Shown piece by piece: positions 46,702 to 55,659 of a DNA stretch of 64,000 nt. Origin of the DNA: an uncultured Pelagibacteraceae bacterium (lineage in GTDB: Bacteria; Pseudomonadota; Alphaproteobacteria; Pelagibacterales; AG-422-B15); NCBI GenBank assembly GCA_902622985.1, contig CACNSH010000003.1, positions 124,001 through 188,000 of the forward strand, given 5' to 3'. Position 1 is the first letter of the stretch; every line of letters starts with the position of its first letter. Below the pieces are notes generated by a model. The model saw only the letters and a program-made list of their open reading frames with translations. It ran no database searches and was not told the origin of the DNA. The translations under genes and the position numbers were made by a program.

Positions 46702-47220
46702 ATGAAAATAAATAAAAATTTACTATTTGGTATTTCAATTATTTTAATTTTAGCTTTAAGCAGGTTGTTACCCCATCCACCAAACTTTACACCAATTCTT
46801 GCTATGGGATTTTTTGCAGGAGCTGTATTAGACAAAAAGATTTTCGCATATATTATTACATTATCTGCAATGATACTGAGTGATTTATTTATTGGTTTTC
46901 ATTCAAGCATATTTGTTGTTTATTTTGCTCTTAGTATTTGTGTATTATTTGGAACATTTATTCAAAATAAGCTGAGTATTTTGAATGGTGTTATTGGAAT
47001 AAGTGGAGGCGTCCTATCTTTCTACTTGATAACTAATTTTGCGGTATGGTATGGCTCCGGAATGTACGCGTTAGATTTTAACGGTTTAATAACATGCTAT
47101 ATAATGGCCCTGCCATTTTTGCAGAATACCATTTTATCAAGTGCAATTTATGGAATAGCTGCATTTGGAGCCTATCGCTTGGCTGAAAAATATATAAATT
47201 TTAGGCCAAAAAGCGCCTAA
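46702..47220 (+). CDS. DUF6580-like small membrane protein, candidate transport component
   Basis: About 172 residues with five to six hydrophobic helices and no other domain. The N-terminal helix is followed by RLLPHPPNFTPILAMGFFAGAVLD, the conserved opening of a family of putative transport proteins (DUF6580), which resembles the S components of ECF vitamin importers in size and layout. ATG 46702 has AAGG six bases upstream; ATG 46696 overlaps that site. It follows the receptor by 24 bases and shares its riboswitch, so a role in corrinoid transfer across the inner membrane is a plausible inference, not shown. No BtuCD genes are in this window. Confidence 0.75.
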   Translation: MKINKNLLFGISIILILALSRLLPHPPNFTPILAMGFFAGAVLDKKIFAYIITLSAMILSDLFIGFHSSIFVVYFALSICVLFGTFIQNKLSILNGVIGISGGVLSFYLITNFAVWYGSGMYALDFNGLITCYIMALPFLQNTILSSAIYGIAAFGAYRLAEKYINFRPKSA

Positions 47221-47282
47221 AAGTTTGTTGAAAACTCAATTTTTAGACATTATATATTTTATAAATATTTTTAGGAGATTCT

Positions 47283-48485
47283 ATGGACACTGCGTTTTCA
47301 AATGAAGATTTAAAGTTTCAAAATGAAATAAGAGATTTTATTAAAACAAATTATCCACAAGAGCTTAGAGACTCAATCAATTCAAAAAGAAAACTCGGTA
47401 AAGAACTCTCGAGAGAAGATCTTACGGCTTGGCATAAGATTTTAGGAAAGCACAATGGTTGGTCAGCGCCGAGTTGGCCTAAGCAATATGGTGGTGCAGA
47501 ATTCACCCCTACACAAAAATATATTTTCGAGCAAGAATGCGCAAAAGCTGAATGTCAATATATTATGCCATTTGGAATAAATATGGTTGGTCCAGTAATT
47601 TATACATTTGGAAATGAAGAGCAAAAAGCGCAACACTTACCTGGAATTTTAAGTGGTGAAGTTTTTTGGTGCCAGGGATATTCTGAACCTGGTTCAGGTT
47701 CTGACCTAGCTTCACTCAAAACTAGCGCAGTAAAAGAGGGGGACTATTATATTGTAAATGGTCAAAAAACTTGGACTACTATGGCGCAGTATGCAGATTG
47801 GATATTCTGTCTAGTAAGAACAAATCCCGAAGCAGAAAAACCTCAACAAGGCATTTCATTTCTTTTGATTGATATGAAAACTCCTGGTGTAACAGTTAGA
47901 CCAATCAAGCTTATGGATGGATCTCATGAGGTGAATGAAACTTGGTTTGATAATGTCAAAGTTCCAGTAGAAAATTTAATTGGTCAAGAAAATATGGGTT
48001 GGACATATGCAAAATTTTTATTGGCTCATGAAAGATCAGGTATTGCCGGTGTTGCAAGATCAAAGAAAGCTATTGAAAGAATTAAGCAAATTGCAAGCTC
48101 TGAAATGTCATACGGTGAACCTTTAATACAAGATCCAGCATTTAAGGCAAAAATAGCAGCTGCAGAATTAGAGTTATCAGCACTTGAATACACTGAATTA
48201 AGAACGCTTGCAAAGGACTCTGCTGGCAAAGGTCCAGGGCCGGAGTCATCTCTTTTAAAGATTAAAGGAACAGACATTCAGCAAGCTGTTACTGAGTTGG
48301 CCATGGAAGCTGTTGGATATTATGCAAATCCTCACCTGGGCACAACTTTGAGTAATGAATATGTCGGTCCAGATTATGCTACGAACCTATCAGGAACATA
48401 TTTCAACTTTCGTAAGGCATCCATTTATGGCGGATCTAACGAAATTCAAAGAAATATCATAGCTAAAATGGTCCTAGGACTTTAG
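47283..48485 (+). CDS. Acyl-CoA dehydrogenase, pair B, canonical-type subunit
   Basis: 400 residues. It has SEPGSGSDLASLKTSA (near 139), VNGQKTWTTMAQYADWIFCLVRT and the C-terminal FRKASIYGGSNEIQRNIIAKMVLGL. The GGSNEIQRN loop is the standard binding segment of this branch, without the Glu at the classic MCAD position, as in many bacterial FadE proteins. It is preceded by a good AGGAG ribosome-binding site. It forms a pair with the next dehydrogenase, 43 bases downstream. Confidence 0.88.
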   Translation: MDTAFSNEDLKFQNEIRDFIKTNYPQELRDSINSKRKLGKELSREDLTAWHKILGKHNGWSAPSWPKQYGGAEFTPTQKYIFEQECAKAECQYIMPFGINMVGPVIYTFGNEEQKAQHLPGILSGEVFWCQGYSEPGSGSDLASLKTSAVKEGDYYIVNGQKTWTTMAQYADWIFCLVRTNPEAEKPQQGISFLLIDMKTPGVTVRPIKLMDGSHEVNETWFDNVKVPVENLIGQENMGWTYAKFLLAHERSGIAGVARSKKAIERIKQIASSEMSYGEPLIQDPAFKAKIAAAELELSALEYTELRTLAKDSAGKGPGPESSLLKIKGTDIQQAVTELAMEAVGYYANPHLGTTLSNEYVGPDYATNLSGTYFNFRKASIYGGSNEIQRNIIAKMVLGL

Positions 48486-48528
48486 TACCTTTTGACATAT
48501 TTACTGTCATAACTTATAACGCTTTTTT

Positions 48529-49707
48529 ATGAATTTTGATTACACCGAGGAACAGACCTTGCTCGACAACATGGTTACTTCTTTTGTAAGAGATAATTAT
48601 GATTGGGACACTCGTTGCAATATAGTCAAATCAGAAGAGGGATGGAAAGAAGAAAATTGGAAACAATTTGCTGATCTTGGTCTTCTAGGCGTTCCATTTG
48701 ATGAAGCTTACGGAGGGCTTGGTGGAAAATCTGCTGATTTAATGATTGTTATGGAACAGTTTGGAAAAGGGCTCGTTGTTGAACCATATTTACCAACTGT
48801 AATATTAGCTGGTGGATTGATATCAAAACTTGGATCTGAGGAGCAAAAGAATTCGATTATACCAAAAATAATTTCAGGCAATGTAAGATGTGCGTTTGCG
48901 TATGCCGAACCCCAAAGTAGATTCGATTTGAATGATGTAAAAACGTCAGCTTTACTCAACGGCGATGACTATGTATTAAATGGTTTTAAGTCGGTGGTAT
49001 TTGGAGCGGGCATGGCTTCACACTTAATAATCTCTGCAAGAACTGATGGTGACCAAAGATCTGAATCTGGAATTACATTATTTATTGTTGATACGAAGTC
49101 TGATGGATTAACACTGCAAAATTATCCAACAATTGATGAGTATAGAGCCTCTGAGGTCATTATAGAAAATTTAAAAGTTTCAAAAGACAATGTATTAGGA
49201 GAAGTAAACATGGCTTATGATGCCATTGAGGAAATTGTAGATATCAGCACTATAGCTGCATGCTCTGAGGCAGTTGGTATCTTGCAAGTTTTAAAAGACT
49301 CTACAACTGAATATTGCAAAAACAGAAAACAATTTGGACAGTCAATTGCAAAAAATCAGGTTATACAACATCGTCTCGTGGATATGATGATTGAGTATGA
49401 ACAGGCTAAGTCAATTCTTTACATGGCAGTGACAGCGGATTTGAGTAATTCAGATGAAAGAAGAAAAGCAGTATCAGCTGCTAAAGCACGTATAGGTAAA
49501 GCAATAAAATTTGTAGGCGAAAGCGCTATTCAATTGCATGGCGGAATGGGTGTTGTCGATGAATATATGGTAAGTCACTATTTTAAAAGGGCGACAATGA
49601 TTGGAGTATTATTTGGTAATACTGATTATCATATGAAAAGATATATGACTCTTACCCAATCAGGCATTTCATCATCTGACGAAGCAATTTCAGTCAGTGT
49701 TACTTAA
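48529..49707 (+). CDS. Acyl-CoA dehydrogenase, pair B, degenerate-type subunit
   Basis: 392 residues. It begins FDYTEEQTLLDNMVTSFVRDNYDW, with AYGGLGGKSADLMIVMEQFGKGL and the C-terminal QLHGGMGVVDEYMVSHYFKRATMIGVLFGNTDYHMKRYM. The [G/S][T/S]xE loop of canonical subunits is replaced by GNTDYH, so this is the second, non-canonical half of a probable heteromer with the gene upstream. It converges with the SDR gene seven bases later. Confidence 0.86.
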   Translation: MNFDYTEEQTLLDNMVTSFVRDNYDWDTRCNIVKSEEGWKEENWKQFADLGLLGVPFDEAYGGLGGKSADLMIVMEQFGKGLVVEPYLPTVILAGGLISKLGSEEQKNSIIPKIISGNVRCAFAYAEPQSRFDLNDVKTSALLNGDDYVLNGFKSVVFGAGMASHLIISARTDGDQRSESGITLFIVDTKSDGLTLQNYPTIDEYRASEVIIENLKVSKDNVLGEVNMAYDAIEEIVDISTIAACSEAVGILQVLKDSTTEYCKNRKQFGQSIAKNQVIQHRLVDMMIEYEQAKSILYMAVTADLSNSDERRKAVSAAKARIGKAIKFVGESAIQLHGGMGVVDEYMVSHYFKRATMIGVLFGNTDYHMKRYMTLTQSGISSSDEAISVSVT

Positions 49708-49714
49708 ATAAACT

Positions 49715-50617
49715 TTATTCAGCAAGTTTTTTAAATATGTGAGCTGTATGCTCTGCACCTGTTTTGAGAGCCTTACCACCATCCATATTCGATGCTTCAG
49801 TCCACTTTTCAGCTAACATATCCGCATTAAGCTCATCGCCTTTTAGAGCAACGCCTTGTGAATGAACTATTTCTGCAGAAGCAAATACACCAGCACCGGC
49901 TGATATCATTGCACCATTCGGCGCATCCTCTGACGCCATAAACATGACTGCCGGTGAAACAGTTTCTGGTTTTAAACTATCAAAAACTGCATCTGGCATT
50001 CCTAAATTTTCTGTCATTCGTGTTGCCGCCACAGGAATTAGAGAATTTACTTTAATATTGTATTTCATACCTTCAATTTTAAGAGTATTCATTAGCCCAA
50101 CAACTCCCATTTTAGCTGCGCCGTAATTTGATTGTCCAAAATTTCCAAATACGCCAGAAGATGAAGATGTCATGATTATTCTTCCATAATTTTGTTCTGT
50201 CATTATTGGCCAAACTGCTTTTGTACAATAAACCGAACCCATCATATGAACGTTTACAACAAATTCGAAATCATCAAGTGCCACTTTTGCAAAGGATTTG
50301 TCTCTTAGAACACCTGCGTTATTCACTAAAATATCAACACGACCAAAGGCAGCCATTGTATCATCAACTAATTTTTTCACGCCTGCTTTATCAGTTACAC
50401 TTGACCCGTTAGAAATTGCCTTACCGCCCATGGCTTTTATTTCTTCAACTACTTTATCAGCAGCTTCACTTGATCCACCAGTACCATCAACAGAACCACC
50501 TAAGTCATTTACGACAACTTTAGCTCCTCGTTTCGCAAATTCTATTGCGTGACATCTTCCAAGTCCTCCACCTGCGCCTGTAACTATTGCAACTTTATCG
50601 TTAAAACTAATTGTCAT
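49715..50617 (-). CDS. SDR dehydrogenase, MFE2-type (3R)-hydroxyacyl-CoA dehydrogenase-like
   Basis: 300 residues. TGAGGGLG (13-20) replaces the usual TGxxxGIG, as in the dehydrogenase domain of peroxisomal multifunctional enzyme 2. The catalytic TSSSSGVFGNFGQSNYGAAK contains the Ser, Tyr and Lys. The MFE2-like insertion NDLGGSVDGTGGSSEAADKVVEEI (about 38-61) is present. It would oxidise a 3-hydroxyacyl-CoA in beta-oxidation, fitting the dehydrogenases next door. It is read leftwards and is separated from the gph start by 9 bases. Confidence 0.88.
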   Translation of the reverse strand: MTISFNDKVAIVTGAGGGLGRCHAIEFAKRGAKVVVNDLGGSVDGTGGSSEAADKVVEEIKAMGGKAISNGSSVTDKAGVKKLVDDTMAAFGRVDILVNNAGVLRDKSFAKVALDDFEFVVNVHMMGSVYCTKAVWPIMTEQNYGRIIMTSSSSGVFGNFGQSNYGAAKMGVVGLMNTLKIEGMKYNIKVNSLIPVAATRMTENLGMPDAVFDSLKPETVSPAVMFMASEDAPNGAMISAGAGVFASAEIVHSQGVALKGDELNADMLAEKWTEASNMDGGKALKTGAEHTAHIFKKLAE

Positions 50618-50626
50618 GTATAACTC

Positions 50627-51292
50627 CTATTCGATTAATTCCGTTAATTGAGAAAAATTGTTTATAACTAAATCAGCATCATTGTAAATATTTTTATTAT
50701 CAGTATATCCATAACCCACCAAAACAACTGGCATATTTGCATTGTGACCGGCATTTAAATCTGTTGCACTATCTCCAATCATTATTGACTCATTTTCACT
50801 TACATCTAATTTTTTACATATTTCAATCAATGGAAATGGGTCAGGCTTACTCTTTACAAACGTATCTCCACCTACCAGGTAGTCAAAGTAATGTAAGACC
50901 CCAAGTTTTTCTAATAACATATTGCTGAGTTTTTCCATTTTATTTGTACAAACTGCCAACTTTAATTTTTTAGATTTTATGAGCTTTAATACTGTTTCAA
51001 CATTTTCAAATAAAATACTATCGTCATCAATATTGTGAGTATAGTGAAGCAGAAATATTTTTAACATCTCATTAATTTTATCATCATCATGAGGAATATT
51101 TTTTGTTACCACAGTTCTTCTTATTAATTCTCGAGCTCCATAACCAACTAAATTCCTTATTTCCTCCAATGTGACTAGCGGTTCGTTAAGCTCTGATAGC
51201 ATATAATTTAGTGAATTTTTAAAATCTGGAGCTGTATCAACTAGAGTTCCATCTAGGTCAAATATGAAGAGTTTCTTATTTTTTAAATTCAT
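50627..51292 (-). CDS. gph: Phosphoglycolate phosphatase
   Basis: About 221 residues of the HAD superfamily. Motif I is FDLDGTLVDTAPDF (11-24), and CTNKMEKLSNMLLEKLG is motif II; MIGDSATDLNAGHNANMPVVLVGYGY is motif IV. These are typical of Gph. I chose ATG 51292 (MNLKNKKLF). A longer in-frame opening to 51436 would overlap the divergent glmU start and adds no family homology. It is divergent from glmU. Confidence 0.9.
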   Translation of the reverse strand: MNLKNKKLFIFDLDGTLVDTAPDFKNSLNYMLSELNEPLVTLEEIRNLVGYGARELIRRTVVTKNIPHDDDKINEMLKIFLLHYTHNIDDDSILFENVETVLKLIKSKKLKLAVCTNKMEKLSNMLLEKLGVLHYFDYLVGGDTFVKSKPDPFPLIEICKKLDVSENESIMIGDSATDLNAGHNANMPVVLVGYGYTDNKNIYNDADLVINNFSQLTELIE

Positions 51293-51368
51293 TTTTTTGA
51301 GTAAATCTCTGAAATAAAATTTTACGATACAATTAAAGGCATATTGGTTATTTTCCAAAAAAAATTCA

Positions 51369-52670
51369 ATGAAAAATTTAGAGATTATAATACTTGCCGC
51401 AGGTAAAGGTACAAGGATGAAATCAAGCAAATCCAAAATACTTCACGAATTGGGTGGAAAGCAAATAATTGATTATGTAATTGAAGCATCAAATAGATTG
51501 AAGCCAAAAAGAATTCATCTTGTTGTAAACAACCAAATTAAAGACAAATTTAAAAAATATAACAATTTAAATATTGTTGTTCAAAAAAAACAGAGTGGTA
51601 CAGGCGATGCAATAAAGTCTGCCATAAAAAGTCTTAAAAAAGATTCAGTTACTCTAGTTCTTTATGGCGACGTCCCCCTTATAAAACATAAAACCATTCT
51701 TAATGTCTCAAAAATCAAGACCAATAAAGTTAATTTATTATGTTTCAATAAAGAAGAAAGAAATAACTACGGTAAAGTTATATTAGGTACAGATGGTTTG
51801 ATCAGTCAGGTGATTGAGCAAAAAGAGCTTAAGAAAAACGAAAATTACTACTTATGCAATTCAGGAATTTTTGCTATCGAGACAAAGCTATTAAGCTCTT
51901 TGTTACCTAAATTAAATAATAATAATAAGAAGAAAGAATTTTATTTAACTGATATATTTAACTTGGCATTTAAAAAAGGTGTAAAAGTTAATCCGATACA
52001 AACTGCAGAGACAGAAGTTATGGGTGTAAATGATAAAAATGATTTAGCGATGGCTGAGAAAGAAATCCAAAATAAATTGAGATCCAAGCATCTTACAGCA
52101 GGCGTGACCATGAGAGACCCTGATACTGTATATTTATCGAAAGATACTAAAATTGGAAAAGACGTTACAATTCACCCATTTGTGATCATCGGCAAAAACG
52201 TTGTTATTGGTAACAATACTGAGATACACGCATTCAGTCATATAGAGGATTGTAAAATTGGGAAAGAAGTCAGTATTGGACCTTATGCAAGAATTAGACC
52301 AGGCACAAAAATAAAAGATAATGCTAAAGTCGGTAATTTTGTAGAGATCAAAAATTCAAAAATAGATAAGGGATCAAAAGTAAATCATTTGTCATATATA
52401 GGCGACACAGAAATAGGTAAAAAAGTTAACGTGGGAGCTGGCACTATTACTTGCAATTACGATGGTACCTCAAAATTTAAAACAATTATCAAAGATAAAG
52501 CATTTATAGGCTCAAACTCATCTTTAGTAGCCCCGTTAATTGTAGGTAAGAATGCATATATTGGTTCTGGTTCAACTATAACTAAACATGTAGTTGAGAA
52601 CAGTCTTGCGGTTGAAAGATCATCTCAAAAGATGGTAAAAAATTGGTCAAATAAAAAAGGGAAAAATTAA
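51369..52670 (+). CDS. glmU: Bifunctional GlmU, UDP-GlcNAc synthesis
   Basis: 433 residues. The N-terminal uridylyltransferase has IILAAGKGTRMKSSKSKILHELGGK and VLYGDVPLI; the C-terminal left-handed beta-helix acetyltransferase has repeats such as IGPYARIRPGTKIKDNAKVGNFVEIKNSKI and HLSYIGDTEIGKKVNVGAGTITCNYDG. It converts GlcN-1-P to UDP-GlcNAc for peptidoglycan and lipid A. It is slightly shorter than E. coli GlmU (456). The stop overlaps the glmS ATG. Confidence 0.96.
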   Translation: MKNLEIIILAAGKGTRMKSSKSKILHELGGKQIIDYVIEASNRLKPKRIHLVVNNQIKDKFKKYNNLNIVVQKKQSGTGDAIKSAIKSLKKDSVTLVLYGDVPLIKHKTILNVSKIKTNKVNLLCFNKEERNNYGKVILGTDGLISQVIEQKELKKNENYYLCNSGIFAIETKLLSSLLPKLNNNNKKKEFYLTDIFNLAFKKGVKVNPIQTAETEVMGVNDKNDLAMAEKEIQNKLRSKHLTAGVTMRDPDTVYLSKDTKIGKDVTIHPFVIIGKNVVIGNNTEIHAFSHIEDCKIGKEVSIGPYARIRPGTKIKDNAKVGNFVEIKNSKIDKGSKVNHLSYIGDTEIGKKVNVGAGTITCNYDGTSKFKTIIKDKAFIGSNSSLVAPLIVGKNAYIGSGSTITKHVVENSLAVERSSQKMVKNWSNKKGKN

Positions 52671-54493
52671 TGTGCGGTATCATTGGTATAGCTTCTAAAG
52701 AGAATGTGTCTTCGAACATTATAAATGCATTAAGGAAATTAGAATATCGTGGTTACGACTCTGCTGGCATTGCAATAAATACTGCCAAGAAGATCAATCA
52801 AAGAAAAGTAAAAGGTAAGCTTGATAATTTGATTTACGCTCTTCAGAAAGATCAATTTGATGGCAATACGGGAATAGGTCATACTCGTTGGGCTACTCAT
52901 GGGGAACCTTCTGATAAAAATGCTCACCCCCATTCATCAACCTCGGTATCGCTTGTACATAATGGAATAATTGAAAATGCTGCAGAATTAAAAAAATTAA
53001 AGGAGGTTAAAGATTACCATTTTGAGTCTGACACTGACTCTGAAGTAATTACTGCATTATTAACGTTTTATCTAAAGGAAGGTCTGAGCCATCTTGAGAG
53101 TGTTCAAAAGACAATTTCTTTTCTTGAGGGATCATATGCACTAGCAATTATTTTTAGTGATAGTGAAGACACTATTTATGGCGCTAAGAACGGAAGTCCA
53201 CTTGTTGCAGGTACAAATGGAGTTGGCAATTCAATAGGATCTGACTCAATTGCATTAAGTTCAGTTGCCAATAAAGTGTGTTTCTTGGAAGATGGGGATA
53301 TAACAGTATTAAACAAAGAAAGTATAGAAATTTATAACCTGGAGGGTGAAAGAGCAAACAGAGAATTTGTTGAAATAGGAATAAACGAGTTAGAAGTTTC
53401 AAAAGGTCCTTATAAACATTTTATGGAGAAAGAAATACATGAGCACCCTCATGCAGTAGGTGAAACATTTCGACAATTTGTAGATTACGATAAGGGTACA
53501 ATCGTAATTTCAAATATTAATTTAAATTTTGATAAAATTTCAAAGATTTATCTGATTGCTTGCGGAACAGCTTATTACTCGTGTTTGGTGGGAAAATATT
53601 ATTTTGAACAATATGCAAGGACACCAGTTGAATGCGATATGGCATCAGAGTTTCGTTATCGTGATCCAGTAATTGATCCAAATGCATTATGTATATTTGT
53701 CTCTCAATCAGGCGAAACCGCCGATACTAAAGCTGCATTAGATTATTGTAGAAAGCAAAAAATTCAGACGTTGAGTATTGTGAACGTTAAAAATAGCTCA
53801 ATAGCAAGAGATAGTGATCATTGTATCTATACTAAGGCAGGCGCAGAAATAGGGGTTGCTTCAACGAAGGCATTTACTGCTCAATTATCAGCACTTTTAT
53901 CTCTATCAATTCATTTAGCATCAGAAAAAAAATTCATGTCTATTGAGGAAAATAGAAAATTATGTAAGGAGATTATGCAAGCACCTCTATTGCTTGAACA
54001 AGCAATTGAGAGATCTTATTCACTAAAAGACACGGCAAAAGCAATTATAAATGCCAAGGGTGTAATGTATCTTGGCCGCGGTACTGCGTTTCCATTAGCA
54101 CTCGAAGGAGCATTAAAGTTTAAAGAAATATCATATATTCACGCAGAGGGATATCCTGCAGGTGAAATGAAACATGGTCCACTTGCTTTAATAGAAAAAG
54201 ATTTGCCAGTTGTCTGCATTGTTCCACCGGGCCCGCTATTCCATAAAACAATTTCAAACATACAAGAAGTTATTGCTCGTGGAGGTAAAATATTAATGAT
54301 AACAGACGATGAAACATTGGAGTCAAACTCTGAAAATATTTGGGAAGTTTTTCGTTTACCAAAATGTCCCAAATCAATTGAAGCAATCGTTTATTCAGTT
54401 CCCATTCATATGCTTGCCTATTACACGGCAGTTGAGCTTGGCAATGATGTCGATCAGCCAAGAAATCTTGCTAAGTCTGTTACCGTAGAATAA
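52670..54493 (+). CDS. glmS: Glutamine-fructose-6-phosphate aminotransferase
   Basis: 607 residues. The N-terminal glutaminase domain has catalytic Cys2 (MCGIIGIASKENV) and GIGHTRWATHGEPS. Two SIS domains with VSQSGETADTKAALDYC and GVASTKAFTAQL, and the C-terminal DVDQPRNLAKSVTVE complete the enzyme. It makes glucosamine-6-P from fructose-6-P and glutamine. Paired with glmU by a one-base overlap, it supplies the same UDP-GlcNAc pathway. No glmS ribozyme or sRNA site is visible upstream. Confidence 0.98.
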   Translation: MCGIIGIASKENVSSNIINALRKLEYRGYDSAGIAINTAKKINQRKVKGKLDNLIYALQKDQFDGNTGIGHTRWATHGEPSDKNAHPHSSTSVSLVHNGIIENAAELKKLKEVKDYHFESDTDSEVITALLTFYLKEGLSHLESVQKTISFLEGSYALAIIFSDSEDTIYGAKNGSPLVAGTNGVGNSIGSDSIALSSVANKVCFLEDGDITVLNKESIEIYNLEGERANREFVEIGINELEVSKGPYKHFMEKEIHEHPHAVGETFRQFVDYDKGTIVISNINLNFDKISKIYLIACGTAYYSCLVGKYYFEQYARTPVECDMASEFRYRDPVIDPNALCIFVSQSGETADTKAALDYCRKQKIQTLSIVNVKNSSIARDSDHCIYTKAGAEIGVASTKAFTAQLSALLSLSIHLASEKKFMSIEENRKLCKEIMQAPLLLEQAIERSYSLKDTAKAIINAKGVMYLGRGTAFPLALEGALKFKEISYIHAEGYPAGEMKHGPLALIEKDLPVVCIVPPGPLFHKTISNIQEVIARGGKILMITDDETLESNSENIWEVFRLPKCPKSIEAIVYSVPIHMLAYYTAVELGNDVDQPRNLAKSVTVE

Positions 54494-54497
54494 TTTA

Positions 54498-54526
54498 TTG
54501 ACACAAAAACTGACAGCATATTATCT
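54498..54526 (+). promoter_or_regulatory. Promoter giving a probably leaderless mRNA
   Basis: A perfect -35 TTGACA (54498-54503), then a -10 either TATTAT (54519-54524, 15-base spacer) or TTATCT (54521-54526, 17-base spacer). The ATG of the following gene is at 54535, about 9-11 bases after the -10, so transcription would begin within a few bases of the start codon with no room for a ribosome-binding site. Confidence 0.45.
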
Positions 54527-54534
54527 TTGTTTAA

Positions 54535-55605
54535 ATGTTTGCAAAGATAAGTATCCTTATTTGTTTATTTTTTTTTAATGCAATAAGTTTCACTCATACA
54601 TATGAAGTTTCACCTGGTGTTTTGAGAACTCCTGACACACAATTTGAAAATTTAGAAGATTATCCATTTGATCCAAATTATATTGAAATTGATGGTTTAA
54701 GAATTCACTACCTCGATGAAGGACCAAAAGATAGTGATCCGATTTTCCTTCTTCATGGCTTACCAACTTGGAGCTATCTATTTCGAACAATGATACCGGT
54801 GTTAACTGAAGCAGGTCATAGAGTTATTGTTCCTGACTTAGTAGGATTTGGAAAGTCAGATAAATTTATTTCTAAATATGACTATAGTTATGAGTTTCAT
54901 ATCAACACCATGAAGGCGTTGGTGGAACAGCTTGATTTAACAGAAGCTACATTCTTTGGACAAGATTGGGGAGGCATGATTGGACTTAGGGTTGTAGCTG
55001 AGATGCCTGATCGTTTTGCAAGAGTTGTTGTTTCAAATACAGGCATGGCTGCTAGAGATGGAATAACGGCATGGCTATTTGAAAATTTTGTAAAGTTTAT
55101 GGTCTGGTGGAATGGAGCGGTAACTTTTGAGGAACTTAAAACAGCTGCTGATAAAGCACTAATGTTGGAAGAGCCATCACCGCTTGAAGGTATGAGAATG
55201 TTTTCAAAATGGATTGCACACTCGTATCACTCGGATGATATGGATGTATCAGGAATTATTTCTACCTTTGGGCGTTTAGAGCTATCTGATGAGCAGATCA
55301 GAGCTTATGAGGCTCCGTATCCTTCAGGTCAATACAAAGCAGGAGCTCATGTAATGGCATATTTTATACCAACACAATTATCCGAGAATGAGAAATACTG
55401 GAAAGATGTTTATGAAAAATGGGATAAACCTTTTCTTGTGGCGTTTGGAGGTAATGAACGAATAACAATAACTATGAAGGAAGATTTTTTGACTAGGATA
55501 CCGAACCCAACTGTTGTTTCTTTGGAAGGAGTTGGACATTTCTGCCAAGAAGAGGCCGGTCCTGAACTAGCAAACTTAATAAATGATTTTATTCTAAAAA
55601 ACTAG
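54535..55605 (+). CDS. Secreted haloalkane dehalogenase-like alpha/beta hydrolase
   Basis: 356 residues. An N-terminal signal (MFAKISILICLFFFNAISFT) is followed by a DhlA-like HLD-I hydrolase. The halide/oxyanion region is LLHGLPTWSYLF (74-79 core). The nucleophile elbow is FFGQDWGGMIG, with Asp144 and the adjacent Trp145, and the catalytic His is His335 in GVGHF. The acid position, usually Asp in FSDSDPIT-like loops, is Glu308 in AFGGNERIT. Haloalkane dehalogenases replace C-halogen by hydroxyl, but other hydrolases share this fold, so the substrate is not proven. Most such enzymes are cytoplasmic; this one looks exported. Confidence 0.83.
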   Translation: MFAKISILICLFFFNAISFTHTYEVSPGVLRTPDTQFENLEDYPFDPNYIEIDGLRIHYLDEGPKDSDPIFLLHGLPTWSYLFRTMIPVLTEAGHRVIVPDLVGFGKSDKFISKYDYSYEFHINTMKALVEQLDLTEATFFGQDWGGMIGLRVVAEMPDRFARVVVSNTGMAARDGITAWLFENFVKFMVWWNGAVTFEELKTAADKALMLEEPSPLEGMRMFSKWIAHSYHSDDMDVSGIISTFGRLELSDEQIRAYEAPYPSGQYKAGAHVMAYFIPTQLSENEKYWKDVYEKWDKPFLVAFGGNERITITMKEDFLTRIPNPTVVSLEGVGHFCQEEAGPELANLINDFILKN

Positions 55606-55659
55606 AAAATATAAAATTTATACCTATTATAAATTAAACTTTTATTTAAAATTAAACAT

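Noticed and set aside
55606-55659. Small ORF or RNA between the dehalogenase-like gene and the crotonase
   Set aside because: The 54 bases are nearly all A and T with no open frame of any length and no stem.
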